In this document: piece by piece, positions 1 through 10,771 of the stretch
Layout of the letters: every line of letters begins with the position of its first letter
Position numbering within the stretch: the first letter of the stretch is position 1
Source of the DNA: Saccoglossus kowalevskii
Lineage: Eukaryota; Hemichordata; Enteropneusta; Harrimaniidae
Assembly (NCBI RefSeq): GCF_000003605.2
Contig: NW_003124905.1
Coordinates: 173,838-219,968 of the forward strand
Length of the DNA stretch: 46,131 nt
Direction: 5' to 3'
The notes under the pieces: generated by a model
What the model was told of the DNA's origin: nothing
Seen by the model: the letters and a program-made list of their open reading frames with translations, nothing else
Database searches by the model: none
Program-made: the position numbers and the translations under genes

Positions 1-1092
1 AAAGAAGGCATCCAGTTCTGTTGCCCAATGACCACTACATATCGTATTTGATAATCCAGCATGTACATGAGCAAGGGCATTATGGGGTAGCAACAACTGC
101 TGCCAAAGTGAGGAGTGAATATTGGGTTGTAGGTGTGACAAGATTGGCAAAGACTATCAAATACAGATGCGTGACTTGCAGAATCCTCAAGCGCGAGACT
201 GAAACTCAGTTCAAGGCTAATCTCCCAGTTGAAAGAATGGCTCCATTTACGCCACCTTTCTATTTCACTGCATCTGATTACTTCGGCCCATATATTGTTA
301 AAATTGGAAGAAACAAAACGACAAAACACTGTGGCGTCATCTTTACTTGTATGAACACCAGAGCAGTTGACTGCTCTACAATGGAATTTTTACAAGTTCT
401 ACGAAGGTTCTTTGCTATTAGAGGAAGGCCCAAGTCTATTCAGATTGACAACGGTACTCAGTTTGTAGGAGCCGAAAGACAACTTCGAGAGATGGTGAAA
501 AGGTGGAGTGAAACAAAAATTCTGTGCAGAGCAACAGGTGACATGTAGGTTCACCACACCACTAGCTCCTCATCAGAATGGATGTGCTGAAGCTCTGGTT
601 AAAAGTTGCAAAGTGGCCCTGAGGAAAGCTTGGTGAGCAAAGACTCACTCCGTTTGAGTTGCACACCTGCCTTCAAGAAGTTGCTAACTTAGTAAATGAG
701 CGACCAATCGGAAGAGTACCAAATGATTCTGATGATGGCAACTATCTCTGTCCAAATGATGTTTTGTTTGGAAGGGCTTCTAGCAGAGTGCCACAAGGTC
801 CATTTCGTGAGACAAAAATCCAAGATAGAGACATCAATTTGTTCAATACATAGTTAATGCGTTTTGGAAATGCTGGATGAGAGATGTGTTTCCTTTGTTG
901 GTTCCTCGACAGAAGTGGAATGTAGACAAAAGCAATGTGCAAGTGAATGATATTGTTGTAGTAGCTGATCCATATGCAGTACTTGGAAAATGGAATCTCG
1001 GAAGAATTACAGAAATTATTTCTGGAAAAGATGGACGGGTGCGAAATGTTACAGTAAAAACTGTGACATGTGAATTGAGTCAAAACAAATGA
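1..1092 (+). pseudogene. BEL/Pao-like retrotransposon pol remnant (integrase and C-terminal domain)
   Basis: This is the 3' part of a retrotransposon pol gene; its 5' part lies outside the window. From 21 the frame reads an integrase zinc-binding region (HVHEQGHYG followed by CVTC), then an integrase core with the first catalytic Asp in TASDYFGP and the second in QIDNGTQF. The third catalytic residue, Glu, lies in the next frame near 575-600 (HQNGCAEAL). Fragments at 659-853 and 877-1092 continue in shifted frames. The last one resembles the C-terminal domain that follows BEL/Pao integrase (KWNVDK, then GRITEI and DGRVRNV). The SDYFGP/IFTC.NTRAVD pattern is typical of BEL/Pao rather than Ty3. 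Several frameshifts and in-frame stops (about 540, 645 and 853) make it inactive. Family assignment is from remembered motifs, not a search. Confidence 0.88.
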
Positions 1093-1284
1093 TACTGAGT
1101 AAGGGAATGAGTTTGTTGTGATGTATTTTTTACTGAAAATGTTTTTTACAAAATTGAATGGTTGATCAATAAAAGATCTCTCATACATTGAAACCGAGTA
1201 TAATTTTATGCGTTCTTATCCAGTCGGTTTCACCATTGAGCATTTTTCATTAAGAGACCTACTCCGGATTTTAAGGTAGTTTCC
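1093..1284. other. Spacer after the BEL/Pao remnant, possible 3' end of the element
   Basis: No gene is visible. An AATAAA signal at about 1169-1174 lies just after the pol remnant and may be its polyadenylation signal. Clear LTR boundaries were not found, because the matching 5' LTR would be outside the window. Confidence 0.3.
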
Positions 1285-2229
1285 TGTTTAGTCGTTATGT
1301 TTATCTCCTTTGAATTCATGAGACGACTGTATTACGTATTTTACTGCTGTGAACGTAAACCATCGGGATTTACGTATTTCCTGGGTTAGTTTCGTCCAGT
1401 GCGCCCCAAGCAGAAGTTGGATAGCATTGCACGACAAAATGTATCGTACTAGAGAAAAATAATAACTTAGTCGACAAACGGTACAATATGCCTGGTTTTG
1501 ATCAGTACAACGCACTCTAGTGTCGAGTTTTGTCGACAATACAGCTCTAACAGCTCGTTTGGACTTGTTAAAGGGCGACACTCCGAATGTCTTTAGGATG
1601 TGAAGTTTTTGAATAAATGTTTCCGAATGTTACTGAATACTCAGACAACTAATAAATAGACTGGCAACGCGGATATATCTTTTGCGATAACGTTTTAATC
1701 TTGTAAACAACTGGAGAGAAAGGAAAATGTCCACGAAGTCACGCGATAACGCACGACTTTTTTCAACAGAAAGTGACGCGAAAGGTCAGACCAAAGTTTC
1801 ATATTTTCCTTACGTTAGTGTTTCTCGCGGGCTCAAATACATTCATAAAACAGGTCCGGGTAACAATAAAACAAAGTGTACAATTCAGTTGCAAGTCAAA
1901 CTGAATAGTAGTGGAAATAAATCAGAAGTAAAAAAGCGTTCTCGTGACGCGACATTGCTACACACATGTACAAATTCAAAACATCGCGTCAGTACTATTT
2001 CGAGACCATTACATTAATTTTGCCTCAATTTATTTGACTGGGACAGTTTTTGCCCTGAAGTATCGTATTTTCAACGGCTTTGCATAGCATATCCGAAGTT
2101 GCAAGGTAAGTATAAGACAATTCAATTCTGATATTGAAAATGTGTATTTACTAGCTAGCTATCGCACTGTGACTTGTTGAGAGTTCCTGCTCAGGCTGCT
2201 CCGGCGTGTAGAGTCCATTCAATTGTGTC
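1285..2229. repeat. Left arm of large imperfect inverted repeat
   Basis: Read on the plus strand this arm matches the reverse complement of 3891-5222. The clearest blocks are 1285-1610 with 4895-5222, and 2040-2229 with 3891-4110. Matching is roughly three quarters by eye, with many indels. Both arms carry a splice-donor-like GTAAGTATA at equivalent places (about 2105 here) and end in CAATTGTGTCAC. A 96-codon open frame at 1727-2017 has no counterpart in the other arm, so I do not call it a gene. The arms could be two inverted insertions of one repeat family, or an inverted gene-fragment duplication. Confidence 0.75.
1323..1462 (+). other. Possible exon fragment in left arm
   Basis: A splice-acceptor-like tract (pyrimidine-rich, ending ATGAG) precedes an open frame of 45 codons from 1325, beginning DCITYFTAVNVNHRDLRIS and ending at TAA 1460-1462. 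The right arm has the same acceptor position followed by a clearly related stretch, DCFTHVTEVNVEHRELRIF, ending in TAG. Substitutions are conservative and slightly concentrated in third codon positions of this frame. Too few sites are available to be sure it is coding, and I recognise no family. Confidence 0.25.
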
Positions 2230-2235
2230 ACGTCG

Positions 2236-2412
2236 TCATGTTGTGCAAGTGAGTCGGGTTAGGTCCTCAAATAATAATAATACCTTATTAGTTTTATAAT
2301 TAGTGCAGTGAGTCGGATGAGGTCCTCTGTGATTAAATAATACCCACATGTCTTATTGGTTGTTAGTGCAGTGTGTCAGGTCAGGGCCTAAATAATTAAT
2401 AATACCCATTCT
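2236..2412 (+). repeat. Three degenerate tandem units of about 60 bp
   Basis: The motif GTGCAGTGAGTCGG followed by AGGTCCT and an AATAATACC tract appears three times with small variations, starting near 2243, 2305 and 2366. It lies in the centre of the large inverted repeat. No coding potential was seen. Confidence 0.6.
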
Positions 2413-3890
2413 TAGGTATTCAAGTATAGGGAAGAAATGTGTTAAAATTGAACTGTAGAGGGCGTTGGGGAGACTCGTGTCTTTTCCATAGAGCCCTATG
2501 TTAAAATCAGCTTTTTTCAAGCATCGTGTTAGTTATTTTCACAAATTTTATGGTTATATTGTTCAGTTCAATTTCCTATCCCACAATTCTTTGCGAAATC
2601 CAATATGGATTTAACACATCTTTTCCATATAGGAAACAATTGTCCAATTGATTACCAGTGCAGTGCATTGCTATGTAGTTATATTTGTTACAACCCTGAA
2701 CAAACTCTGACAATACAGTTCTTTGACAGCTAAATCCGCGACAAATTTCTTTGAAACAGTTGGTCTTCGATTTCGTTAGTGAGAAGTTTTTTCAACATAT
2801 CCAAGTAGTAATCCGGAAACCTACAGTTATACAGCTCTTTTAAGAGTTGACGTAGCTTTGATACTTGAGTAACTTAAGTAACACATAAGTAACACATATT
2901 CGGATTCTGGTTAAAGAATTCACCGCAAAATGTGGAGCCTCCCTTGTAACTGGCAACCAATATCACTGCTGGCCGAGTTGACTTCTCGTTATACAAGGCT
3001 GAAGGAGCTTGTTATGTAAACATATCGCTGGAAAGTACATTCCTTCCATTCATGTGGGATATCGCAATTATTACCAGCAATGTCGATACTAGCAGTGCCA
3101 TCCGTATATATCGCACTTGTCTCATTGTAAACAATATGCAAAAGTGCACTGATTTGATCAATGTATGCAGCATGTGTACAGACAGACACCACAATTCGAT
3201 GTATGCAAACGATTATAAACTTGTCGGTGACTTGCGACACTGTTCATTTTAATTGTCCTTTCGACAGCAGTAATATCCTGTTTTAAAACCATCTGATTAA
3301 AATTTGTTGTAATGTGCATCGTGTATTTCTTTTTAATTTCATATATTTTATTATTATACATCTGTCACCGTAACGCCATAAGTTACAGCGCGCCGTAATA
3401 GGAAATACGAATTATTAGTTGGAACATGAAGTTGTAACTAAATCCTGGTATGAGCACCCGTCCGGTAGGGCAGGCTTGAACTATGCCAGCTTAGAAGTAT
3501 ATTCAATCCTATAGATTTCTTATGTTTGGTAACTACTTACTGCAAATGCAACAAAAATCAATATAATATATTACCCACATAGGATTCTATAGGTTACTTG
3601 TTAATTTGTGAATTTGCTACGGAATAATTTAGAGAAATGCCTCTCAAATGGGAGAAAAACACAAAACTGCACATAGCATAGATGTCATCTTTCATTTATT
3701 TGTTATTTTTTAAATTGTCGCTTGGTGGCTCTGTTGTTGTCCGCCTGCTCAACGTCCACATATAGATTAATTAAAAATAAAGCTACGTGAAGTTTAAACT
3801 ATTATTCTCTTAGTCAGATGAACTATATACATGCCTATTAATTACCGTTTTATGAAATCGATGCACTAACACATTTGAAATTGGAATAGA
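2413..3890. other. Central spacer of the inverted repeat
   Basis: No supported gene. It holds a short interspersed motif at 3354-3397 that recurs at 10402-10445, and near 2430-2620 a locally self-complementary stretch (GTGTTAAAATTGAAC against TTCAATTTC...TTTAACACAT) that may be a small MITE. Open frames here are short and overlap each other on both strands. Confidence 0.4.
3354..3397. repeat. 44-nt conserved repeat motif, copy 1
   Basis: It matches 10402-10445 over about 44 nt with one visible mismatch (CGCGCC versus CGTGCC). It contains a small stem, GTAAC-GCCATAA-GTTAC. Flanking sequence diverges or shows indels. It could be the conserved end of a SINE or MITE. Confidence 0.6.
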
Positions 3891-5222
3891 TGTGACACAA
3901 TTGAATGGACTCTACACGCCGTAGCAGCCTGAGCAGGCACTATCAGCAAGGTACAGTGCGATAGCTAGCTAGTAAAAACACATTTTCAATATCAGAATTT
4001 AATTGTCATATACTTACCAAGCAACTTCGCCGAACAGTTTCCGTACACTAATACAATTTCAATCGGCGACGGATATGCTATGCAATTGATTTCTAAAAGT
4101 ACTACATGCTTAACTATGGCTGCCAGGACAGCTGATTTTAAGACCCCCTAAGTTAGCGTCACTGTGACTGCGTCAAAAAGATGATAATTCAGTCGGAAAA
4201 GATACGCAAGCAAAGAAAGGTTAAATTAAACATAACAAATTATTTCAAATTATATACAAACTATCCATAATTATCTAGAATTATGAGATTTATTGATTAG
4301 TGCAAAAAAACAACAACAAAAAACATTGGTTTTAATTATCGCGGGTACCAAAATAGTAGTAAATACCAAAATAGTGGCTTAACAAACAACTCAGTTCGCA
4401 TTTTGTTTAATAATACAATTATACACAATTACCAGCTGGCGCACAAGTGATACAAAAATGAATAGGATATTTCCTGTATTAGGGCCGCCATCTTGAATAC
4501 GGCATGAAACTAAATAAAGAGACAATTTGTGAAACGCGATTTTCAGATTCCCACGAATCAGTAAAAAATACCAATCTTTCACAGCCAGCAATCCGTTTGG
4601 GTAATATTAAGCCAGCCGCTAGCATAATTCGGCCGAATTCGCAGTTTTTGTGAGGAAAAATCCCTTGCATACGATCAGATCCTTTTCAATGGGCTGATAG
4701 AAACAAAGATTTAACCTGTGGTAAATACACTGCTATTAGTGGATCATTTCAGGAAGGACAAATACAATATCGAATCAGATGATAGAAGTAATAAAATACT
4801 AGCTGTAACATGCGCATCCTCGTTTATGATTACTACCAGCCGTTAACACGAAAATATCGCCGTATGTTTTATTTTCAGTAAAATTCTGAGCAAACATTAG
4901 TTCAAAAACTTCACATCCTAAAGACATTCGGCGTGTTGCCCTTTAATATGGCCAAACGTGCTGTTAAATTTGTAATGTCGACAACACGCTAAAGTGTGTT
5001 GTACTAATCAAAACCAGGCATATTGTGCCGCTTGTCGAATAAGATATTAGTTGTCTTCAGTACGATACATTTCGTCGTGTATTGCTTTTAAACTTCTGCT
5101 TGGGGACACATTGGATGAAGCTGCTAACCTAGAAAATACGTAATTCTCGATGTTCTACGTTCACCTCGGTAACATGAGTAAAACAGTCGTCTTATAAATT
5201 GAAAAGAAATAAACATAATGGC
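3891..5222. repeat. Right arm of large imperfect inverted repeat
   Basis: This is the reverse-complement partner of 1285-2229. It is longer because it carries extra material at about 4150-4890, including a 4431-4545 segment shared with 8271-8370. On the minus strand a donor-like GTAAGTATA sits at about 4016, equivalent to the left arm's donor. An acceptor-like tract ending ATAAG at 5191 precedes a frame related to that at 1325, but this one is closed by TAG after about 19 codons. Confidence 0.75.
4431..4545. repeat. Interspersed repeat segment shared with 8271-8370
   Basis: Both copies run from CAGCTGG[C/T]GCAC through GGGCC[G/A]CCAT[C/T]TTGAATA to ATGAAACTAAATAAA. The core GCCGCCATCTTG resembles a YY1 site but belongs to the repeat, so I do not call it a promoter. 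Confidence 0.6.
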
Positions 5223-6923
5223 TATATACAGGTAACAATTTTAGAGTCCGCAGTGGGTCCTAAACTAGTCTTAATGAAAAATGCTGCACATTGAAGGTTG
5301 ATTTCGTATTATGGGCAGAATACCGCCAGCGATTTGGTGAATTGATGACATGTTGAGATGCTGAAAGCATAAACAGAACAGGAAAGAACTGCTCGACGAA
5401 ATGCGGCTCTTGGCAATGTACATATATTGATGTTAACAGTACACACAATCCTTAAAAGGCCAAACTCTTTAAACAAATGTTACAAGCAGCTGTGCATTAA
5501 TCGTCGCTTTTCTAAGTCATTAAACATACAATATTATAAACCTATGTATGTTGAATTATAGAAAAATAAAATAAGCCATTATATTGATTATTTTCTGACT
5601 TCACGACATCGATAATTGTGATCAAAGAATGAACTAACCCATGCTGAAGTAATTGATTACACTGGGTCACGAGAATTTTTTTAATGGGAGTGTTTGATTG
5701 AATGCCATGTCAACAGAGTATCGTGATACTATTCCCACCCCACATCGCACATTGGTACATATTACTGGGGTATATTTGAAGCAATGTAAACATTTAATGT
5801 TTTCTTACATGACGAAATGTTCACATTTGATTCTCGAGGAAGTAGGTGAAAACAACACTTACAGCTCCGTTTACTTCTAGTAAGACTTACAACATGCAAA
5901 AGCAATCATACCACAATACACCATCTCACAAGGCAGGGCATATAGTGATTGTTTACTCTTTATTCTACGTCAAACAAAATACATCTTCTAAAATTAAACT
6001 TAGTATCAAGTGTATGAATCACACATCAAAATATTCGGTGTTTAGACATTAATATATTCCTACCATATACCATGATGGCAGTTCAGTATAAGAGAGGCAG
6101 TGTAATATTTTTCTATATGATCATACTATTTCATAAACATATAATATTCTTAGCTATATTTTATTAATATATACTTGGTTTAACACACTCGACGGGTTGC
6201 TAGGAATCATGGTAATTAATATTAATTTAAAATGTCTGGCATATCAGATAAATATAAGGTTTCCGCTATAAAAACGCATAACAGTATTTAAATTCTTATC
6301 ACAAACGCATTAAATCGTTTCAAGAATGTTTCAAGTTTTTATAATAGCACTTTATCTGCTTCAAAATTTGTAATTTTGTTGGGAATACATTCTCGAAACG
6401 CGACAAACGTCCTTAATACATTACATTTTAGTGTATATATTTCCAACAACAAAAAACACACGAAAGGTACATATAGGATTAAGAAAACGTTAAATGTCTG
6501 ACCCTATAAGAATGAATTCATCAAACGCTCGCGGTGAGTTTTTTTATCGCCAAAGACTCTGTGCAAATAACAGACACTACACAACTTTAGTATATTTGTG
6601 TAGGGTCACTCCTATGATATCCTCTATATGTACATACATATACCTGGATACACTGGAAATCAATTAAAAATGTTCGTGTTCCCAACTTACTCAATATTCA
6701 AATCAATTCTAACAAATATCCGGTATTTGAAATGTACTATATTAAAGACGTTTTGGGTGTAGACAATTTGTGCCTTTTTTGATCTTGATAAAGTTGCTTT
6801 ATGTCCTGCTACACACATTACTAAAGTTATTGTTACGCTATGTAGAGCGAAACCGTCTCTTTCATATTGTGCCATATATTATAAATGCAATGGTAAGTGT
6901 GGTGTTCGAATGTATAGAAGTTG
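5223..6923. other. Intergenic stretch downstream of gene A
   Basis: No supported gene and no recognised repeat. Short open frames are scattered on both strands without splice signals or family resemblance. It contains the presumed 3'UTR and polyadenylation region of gene A (minus strand), but I could not pick a convincing poly(A) site. Confidence 0.4.
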
Positions 6924-9085
6924 TCAGTCATGTCGTATGTCAACATATCGTACATAGCCACTAGCTTCCGTAGATCCGAGACTTGCTGTTATTCCGGTCA
7001 TGAAATATGGGGTTGGAGAAACTGATTTCGAGAGATCAGTCCATTTGAAAGTTATGTGCGTTAACTCGCGTTCTATGACAACACTCCCACCATCTATTGC
7101 AACTCCATAATCGTTGTAAATTTCATAATCTACCATTAACGGAGGAGAGAAAGAAGGGTCGACTCTCTCCATTTTAAACTCGTAACAGTCATCTGTCAGT
7201 CGACGGTACGTTACTGTTACATCGCCTGTGTGTGATCAGAAAAAAACACAATCAATAAATAATGTGTGGGGCTGGTGAAATACTATGCGTGTATGATAGA
7301 AATGTTGAAAGGCAAAACTGATATTAACATTTGAAGACGTCAGCAGCAAATAACGCTTTTGTAGATACTCAAATAAAAAAATATACGTTTTCTATCAAAG
7401 AATTATTATTAAATTTGCCTGAACGATTGTCACATATACCGTGTGATCGTATTGTGCAACAATTTTACAAACAATATGCATACATAATTACTATTATACT
7501 CTTTTATGGATGCCGCCTTGGAACAAAAAACAAACAAGTAAACAAAGTGTGATGATTAGTTAATACAGTTATAAACAGTCATGAATATATTGATTTGCAG
7601 AATAACCCCCAGGTATCCAATAGTAGAAATACTAAGTCATTCCCCTGCATTGGACAAACTAGTGGCCACTTCCTGAATACGGAATGACAATTATTAATAA
7701 AATCAATGTGTAATCGTAATTGAACACTACTTGTTTACTATTGGTGGACATATATTACAGCAAGCACATAGCAATTCAAAATCCGCAAATCTAAAGTGCA
7801 GTGATGAGTTGTAATATTATTTATTTTGGAACAGGTGTTCCAACATTCTCGGACATTTCCATTTCATCATGGGTAGATTAAAAGAATCAGCAAATTCTCA
7901 ATTTTATACAAATCTATTAACACACAAAAGTAGTATTTTGCTATAAATCGGAATTTATTTAATATTTCTTAACTTAAGTAGTATTTTGTAATCAAATCGC
8001 ATGCTCGACAATATGTCCAACATCAACTATTACTGTTTTCATAACAATGTTGTGTCGGTCCTAAAAAGCACGCACATTGGAACCGTACAACGTCGCTGTG
8101 AAATTAGGTCGTTAAAACGATCTGCTTTTTAAAATATCCTGCTTTTAAACTCTTGCAGTGGTGGTTTCATTGTAAACAGAGTGTTTCGCATACATTTGTT
8201 TCAACCTGTAAACAACAGTTGAAAAAATACCACTAACTCGGAACCATCAAATCTATGCCCACTACACAGTCAGCTGGTGCACGAGTGATACAATAAAAGC
8301 GACATTTACTAGATTGGGGCCACCATTTTGAATACGCCATGAAACTAAATAAACAAGTTGCGAAACGCGTTGTGCCGGCCACGAAGTACGCACACTAGAA
8401 CCGCGCTGTTTCGTTGTGAAAATAGGTCTATAAAACGATCTGCTTTTTAAAATATCCTGCTTTTAAACTTCTGCAGTTGTAGTTTCATTGTAAACAGAGT
8501 GCTTCGCATACATTTGTTTCAACCTTGAAACAACAGTTGAAAACTTACCACTAACATGGAATCATCAAATAGAATCGTCAACATGAACATATTTTTAAAT
8601 AGTGCGCAACCACCATATACATTATAGGTACGAAATCCCATATTCAAATTAGTAATAAATAAGATACGTATAATATTTAATAATTTATTATTATCAATAT
8701 TATCAAATAACAGCGAAAAATTATATATTATATTTGTTCGTAAATTCAGTACTGTCGTGTTGGATAATGTTAAGGCAGTGTTCGTTACATGAAAATGTAT
8801 TTCACATTTACGGCACGAAAATTAACATAAACCCTCGGCCACGTATTAGTTGATAGAACTTTAAAGGGCGGCAGTCGTCCTGCCGCGTCCTGTTCAATAT
8901 GGGACTCATAGCGACGTATACGACGCGTGTAAAATACATTGTTTATTTACATGAAATTCCAACACGAGCTGCGCGACGACTACCGCGCTTTAACAGAAAT
9001 GATCATACAGTTATTTACGTACCTCCAATTCCATGCACAGTGGGATTATTAGAGAGACACACATGGTGAGTAGAATATTCCACAT
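6924..9085 (-). CDS. Gene A: small secreted protein with unassigned domain, spliced
   Basis: Coding exons on the minus strand are 9085-9023, 7516-7492 and 7225-6924. Spliced, they give 129 aa. The first starts MWNILLTMCVSLIIPLC, a hydrophobic signal peptide, and ends at donor GTACGT. The second is a 25-nt microexon (AASIKEYN plus one base) with acceptor TTCCAAG after a long pyrimidine tract and donor GTAATT. The third opens at acceptor ACACAG, completes a split codon (AGC, Ser30), and encodes about 99 residues ending YVRYVDIRHD and TGA. Phases fit exactly: 0, then 1. The domain contains RVDPSFSPPLMVDYEIYN and AIDGGSVVIE, both identical in gene B. There is one mature Cys (Cys43). There is no membrane segment after the signal peptide, so secretion is inferred. 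I recognise no family; the pattern suggests a small beta-rich domain. The 11-kb-distant paralogue supports every boundary. Confidence 0.82.
7492..7516 (-). other. 25-nt microexon of gene A
   Basis: It encodes AASIKEYN plus the first base of codon 30. The acceptor (minus strand) follows a long T-rich tract ending TTGTTCCAAG, and the donor is GTAATTAT. The equivalent exon of gene B has the same length, the same phase and similar sequence (AKPIEDYN). An ATG-to-stop ORF scan cannot detect an exon this short. Confidence 0.78.
7669..8252 (+). repeat. Intronic repeat element in gene A intron 2
   Basis: It runs from CTTCCTGAATACGGAATG to CCATCAAAT and matches the reverse complement of 19558-20108, which lies in intron 2 of gene B. 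Shared blocks include GCATACATTTGTTTCA near 8190 and AATTCAAAATCCGCAAAT near 7775. There is no coding potential. The ends are not clearly inverted repeats, so the class is unknown. Confidence 0.7.
8050..8570 (+). repeat. Partial tandem duplication, period about 320 bp
   Basis: Segment 8050-8252 is repeated at 8371-8570. Both contain ACGATCTGCTTTTTAAAATA and end near ATCAAAT. The intervening 8253-8370 includes the segment shared with 4431-4545. The second copy lies outside the region matched in gene B, so it arose after the A/B split or was lost from B. Confidence 0.75.
8861..8993. mobile_element. 133-bp MITE with terminal inverted repeats, in gene A intron 2
   Basis: The left end TTAAAGGGCGGCAGTCGTC (8861-8879) and right end GACGACTACCGCGCTTTAA (8975-8993) are inverted repeats with two mismatches. 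The interior is richer in CpG than its surroundings. Gene B lacks it at the aligned position (about 20320-20330, reading ATAACTTATAATAGAAATG), so it is an insertion in A or a loss from B. A related element with similar ends is at 29116-29281. It is too short to encode a transposase, so it would be moved by a DNA transposase supplied elsewhere. Confidence 0.75.
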
Positions 9086-9250
9086 GATAATTCTGCAAAA
9101 TAGAGAACAAAACACAATGAGTTGACGTTAACCACCGCTATTCATAACAGTACTGCTACGCGTGTTCTACGTTATATCTCAAGTCAACACTTTATTTAAC
9201 ATTTCATGCAAACATAATGATGATACTGTTCCGATAACGACTGAACTTAC

Positions 9251-9330
9251 ACGGAAAAGGGTGTAAACGTTCGCTAGTTGTTGAGTCTTGAGAGCCGAGC
9301 GAGCAAGGTAAAACGGTTCAAACTTGACGA
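9251..9330 (-). other. 5'UTR exon of gene A (3' boundary defined)
   Basis: On the minus strand the donor GTAAGTTCAG begins at 9250, and the exon upstream of it is conserved with gene B (CTCAAGACTC, then AGC and GTGTA). The short intron 9250-9093 ends in TTCTCTATTTTGCAG. The exon is non-coding: in gene B the equivalent acceptor is followed by an in-frame TGA before the ATG. The transcription start is not known and 9330 is only a guess. Confidence 0.6.
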
Positions 9331-9410
9331 TAGTAATCCTTAATGTTTTTAGTACAGATTTACATATGTTACAATTTTAGTGCCTCCTACTGGTGGGGAA
9401 ACACGTCAGC
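9251..9410 (-). promoter_or_regulatory. Likely promoter and upstream region of gene A
   Basis: Similarity to gene B continues upstream of the first donor to about 9410 (gene B about 20725). It includes TTCAAACTTGACGATA and TACAATTTTAGTGC, then stops abruptly. A conserved upstream block of this size is where a core promoter would be expected. No TATA box could be assigned with confidence. Confidence 0.4.
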
Positions 9411-10134
9411 TTCCTGTCACACCTTATTTTCACGCCCAATTTAATTAGCTAATATTTTACAGATTAAGAGAATTACTTTTATTGTTTGGATGATTACATA
9501 TTCCACAATCACATATGTGTACCCAACGCGTCATCGCTGTGAACCGCGGGAGTTGGAAGCCACAAAGCCGCCATTGGTAGAAACTTTCTTACCCGGGCGT
9601 TCAAGAAGAAAAATATCAATTTCTGCCTGAAATGACTAATAAATTAGTGCTAGACGGTATTGCAGGAGGCGCCAAGCATCTAGAGCGGCTGCAAATAACC
9701 ATATTGAACAGCGGGGTTGAACAGTTAAAGTACACTCGAAGGTGAACTTTTTACCGCCTTCCATGAGAATCGTCGCCCAGCCATCATATTACCGCTACAA
9801 AAGCACCGGACCAGCGTTTTGGAGAAATTATGACAAATATATCACTGAAACTGTGGCTCATCGCTGACCAACGTAGCTGATTTGTTGGAGGTTTGTATAA
9901 AATCACAATAACGACAACCATGTGTTGCCATGTAGTTTTAATCCAACAATAACAGTAACAATCGAATAGTGTGAGTTATTAATATCGAATCATATGATTT
10001 CCCCCTGTGTTACATTAGATGAGTTTAGCGTGAATGTGAATTTATAACGTTGCGTCGTGAATTGTATTACAATTTAGTTGTTTGGCTATTTCTGAATTCC
10101 CTGCGCCGTTATAATTGGAGTATTTAGTATACTT
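9411..10134. other. Intergenic stretch upstream of gene A
   Basis: No supported gene. It contains a YY1-like core (GCCGCCATTGG, about 9569-9579) and a GC-richer patch at 9520-9800. The 5' end of the following LTR may extend back into 10000-10134, but the 3' LTR copy is truncated there and cannot define it. Confidence 0.35.
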
Positions 10135-10771
10135 AGTATAATATTCAGTATTTTGCTTGTGTACAATTTTACATAAATGCTATTGGATATTTCCTTGTAC
10201 TAGTATATTCCATGTACCCTTGGTCAATTTGACTGTTGCTATAGAGACGATAGAGTTAAATAACTGAGACATAATATCTGCATAGTAATTATTATTGCAT
10301 CGTGTGATTTACTATGTGCTCATTGATGGCAGTGTTAAATAACGAATATATACGTCCTGACTTGTGGTCAATGTATTTGATGTTTCCGTGCATGTTATAT
10401 CTATATTTTTATACATCTGTCACCGTAACGCCATAAGTTACAGCGTGCCGTAATTTTGCGGTATTTTACGGGGTATTTTCATCATACCATATAAAGAAAT
10501 GCGAATTCCTAATATGGAAGTACGCGCGTATGCGTCCTCTACCAGGGTTTGACCGGACTCCACAGAAAGAAGTTCGCTGATTCTGTTCCGAATATTTTGG
10601 ATTTCGGCATTTCTATGATGTATTCTTTGAAGGCAAACAAATATAATAATAATAAGAAAGTACTGCGCGTCAGGCAATACTCCCGCTCTACTGTCTTCGT
10701 GCATACTTTGAGGTATCCTAGTCATAACCTCATATAATTATTGTCATTAGGATTACAGCGCCCTCTATAGT
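10135..10771 (+). mobile_element. 5' LTR of decayed Ty3/gypsy-like element (with insertion)
   Basis: It is a direct repeat of about 15637-16078. Shared blocks include CAATTTTACAT, ATTCCATGTACCC, ACTGTTGCTATAGA, ATTATTGCATCGTGT and the end ATTACAGCGCCCTCTA. Similarity is interrupted here by about 340 bp (10396-10735) absent from the 3' copy. It flanks gag- and pol-like remnants, which supports the LTR reading. Exact TG/CA ends and a primer-binding site were not identified. Confidence 0.65.
10396..10735. mobile_element. Insertion of about 340 bp inside the 5' LTR
   Basis: It is absent from the 3' LTR at the aligned point (between GCATGTT and TATTATCATTAG). Its left end carries the 44-nt motif also found at 3354-3397. 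A 95-codon minus-strand frame (10725-10438) and a plus-strand frame overlap inside it, but neither resembles a protein I know. It may be a SINE or other non-autonomous element. Target-site duplications were not clear. Confidence 0.5.

Larger units (their letters stand above)
6924..9410 (-). repeat. Tandem duplication block, copy A
   Basis: It corresponds in the same orientation to 17839-20725, about 11 kb away. Homology starts at the stop codon of the last exon and runs past the first exon. Exons and exon-proximal introns are conserved; the middle of intron 2 is disrupted by repeats. Confidence 0.8.

Noticed and set aside
742-1188. 148-codon minus-strand open frame
   Set aside because: It lies antisense to the BEL/Pao pol remnant, whose plus-strand frames carry recognisable motifs.
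1727-2017. 96-codon plus-strand frame as a gene
   Set aside because: No counterpart in the other inverted-repeat arm, no known domain, and a low-complexity Ser/Lys/Thr composition.
6924-7172. Treating the gene A last exon as a complete 82-aa protein starting at its internal Met
   Set aside because: The conserved sequence continues upstream of that Met to an acceptor site, and the gene B equivalent lacks the Met, so the protein must start in an earlier exon.
10438-10725. 95-codon minus-strand frame as a gene
   Set aside because: It fills the insertion inside the 5' LTR, overlaps a plus-strand frame, and resembles no known protein.
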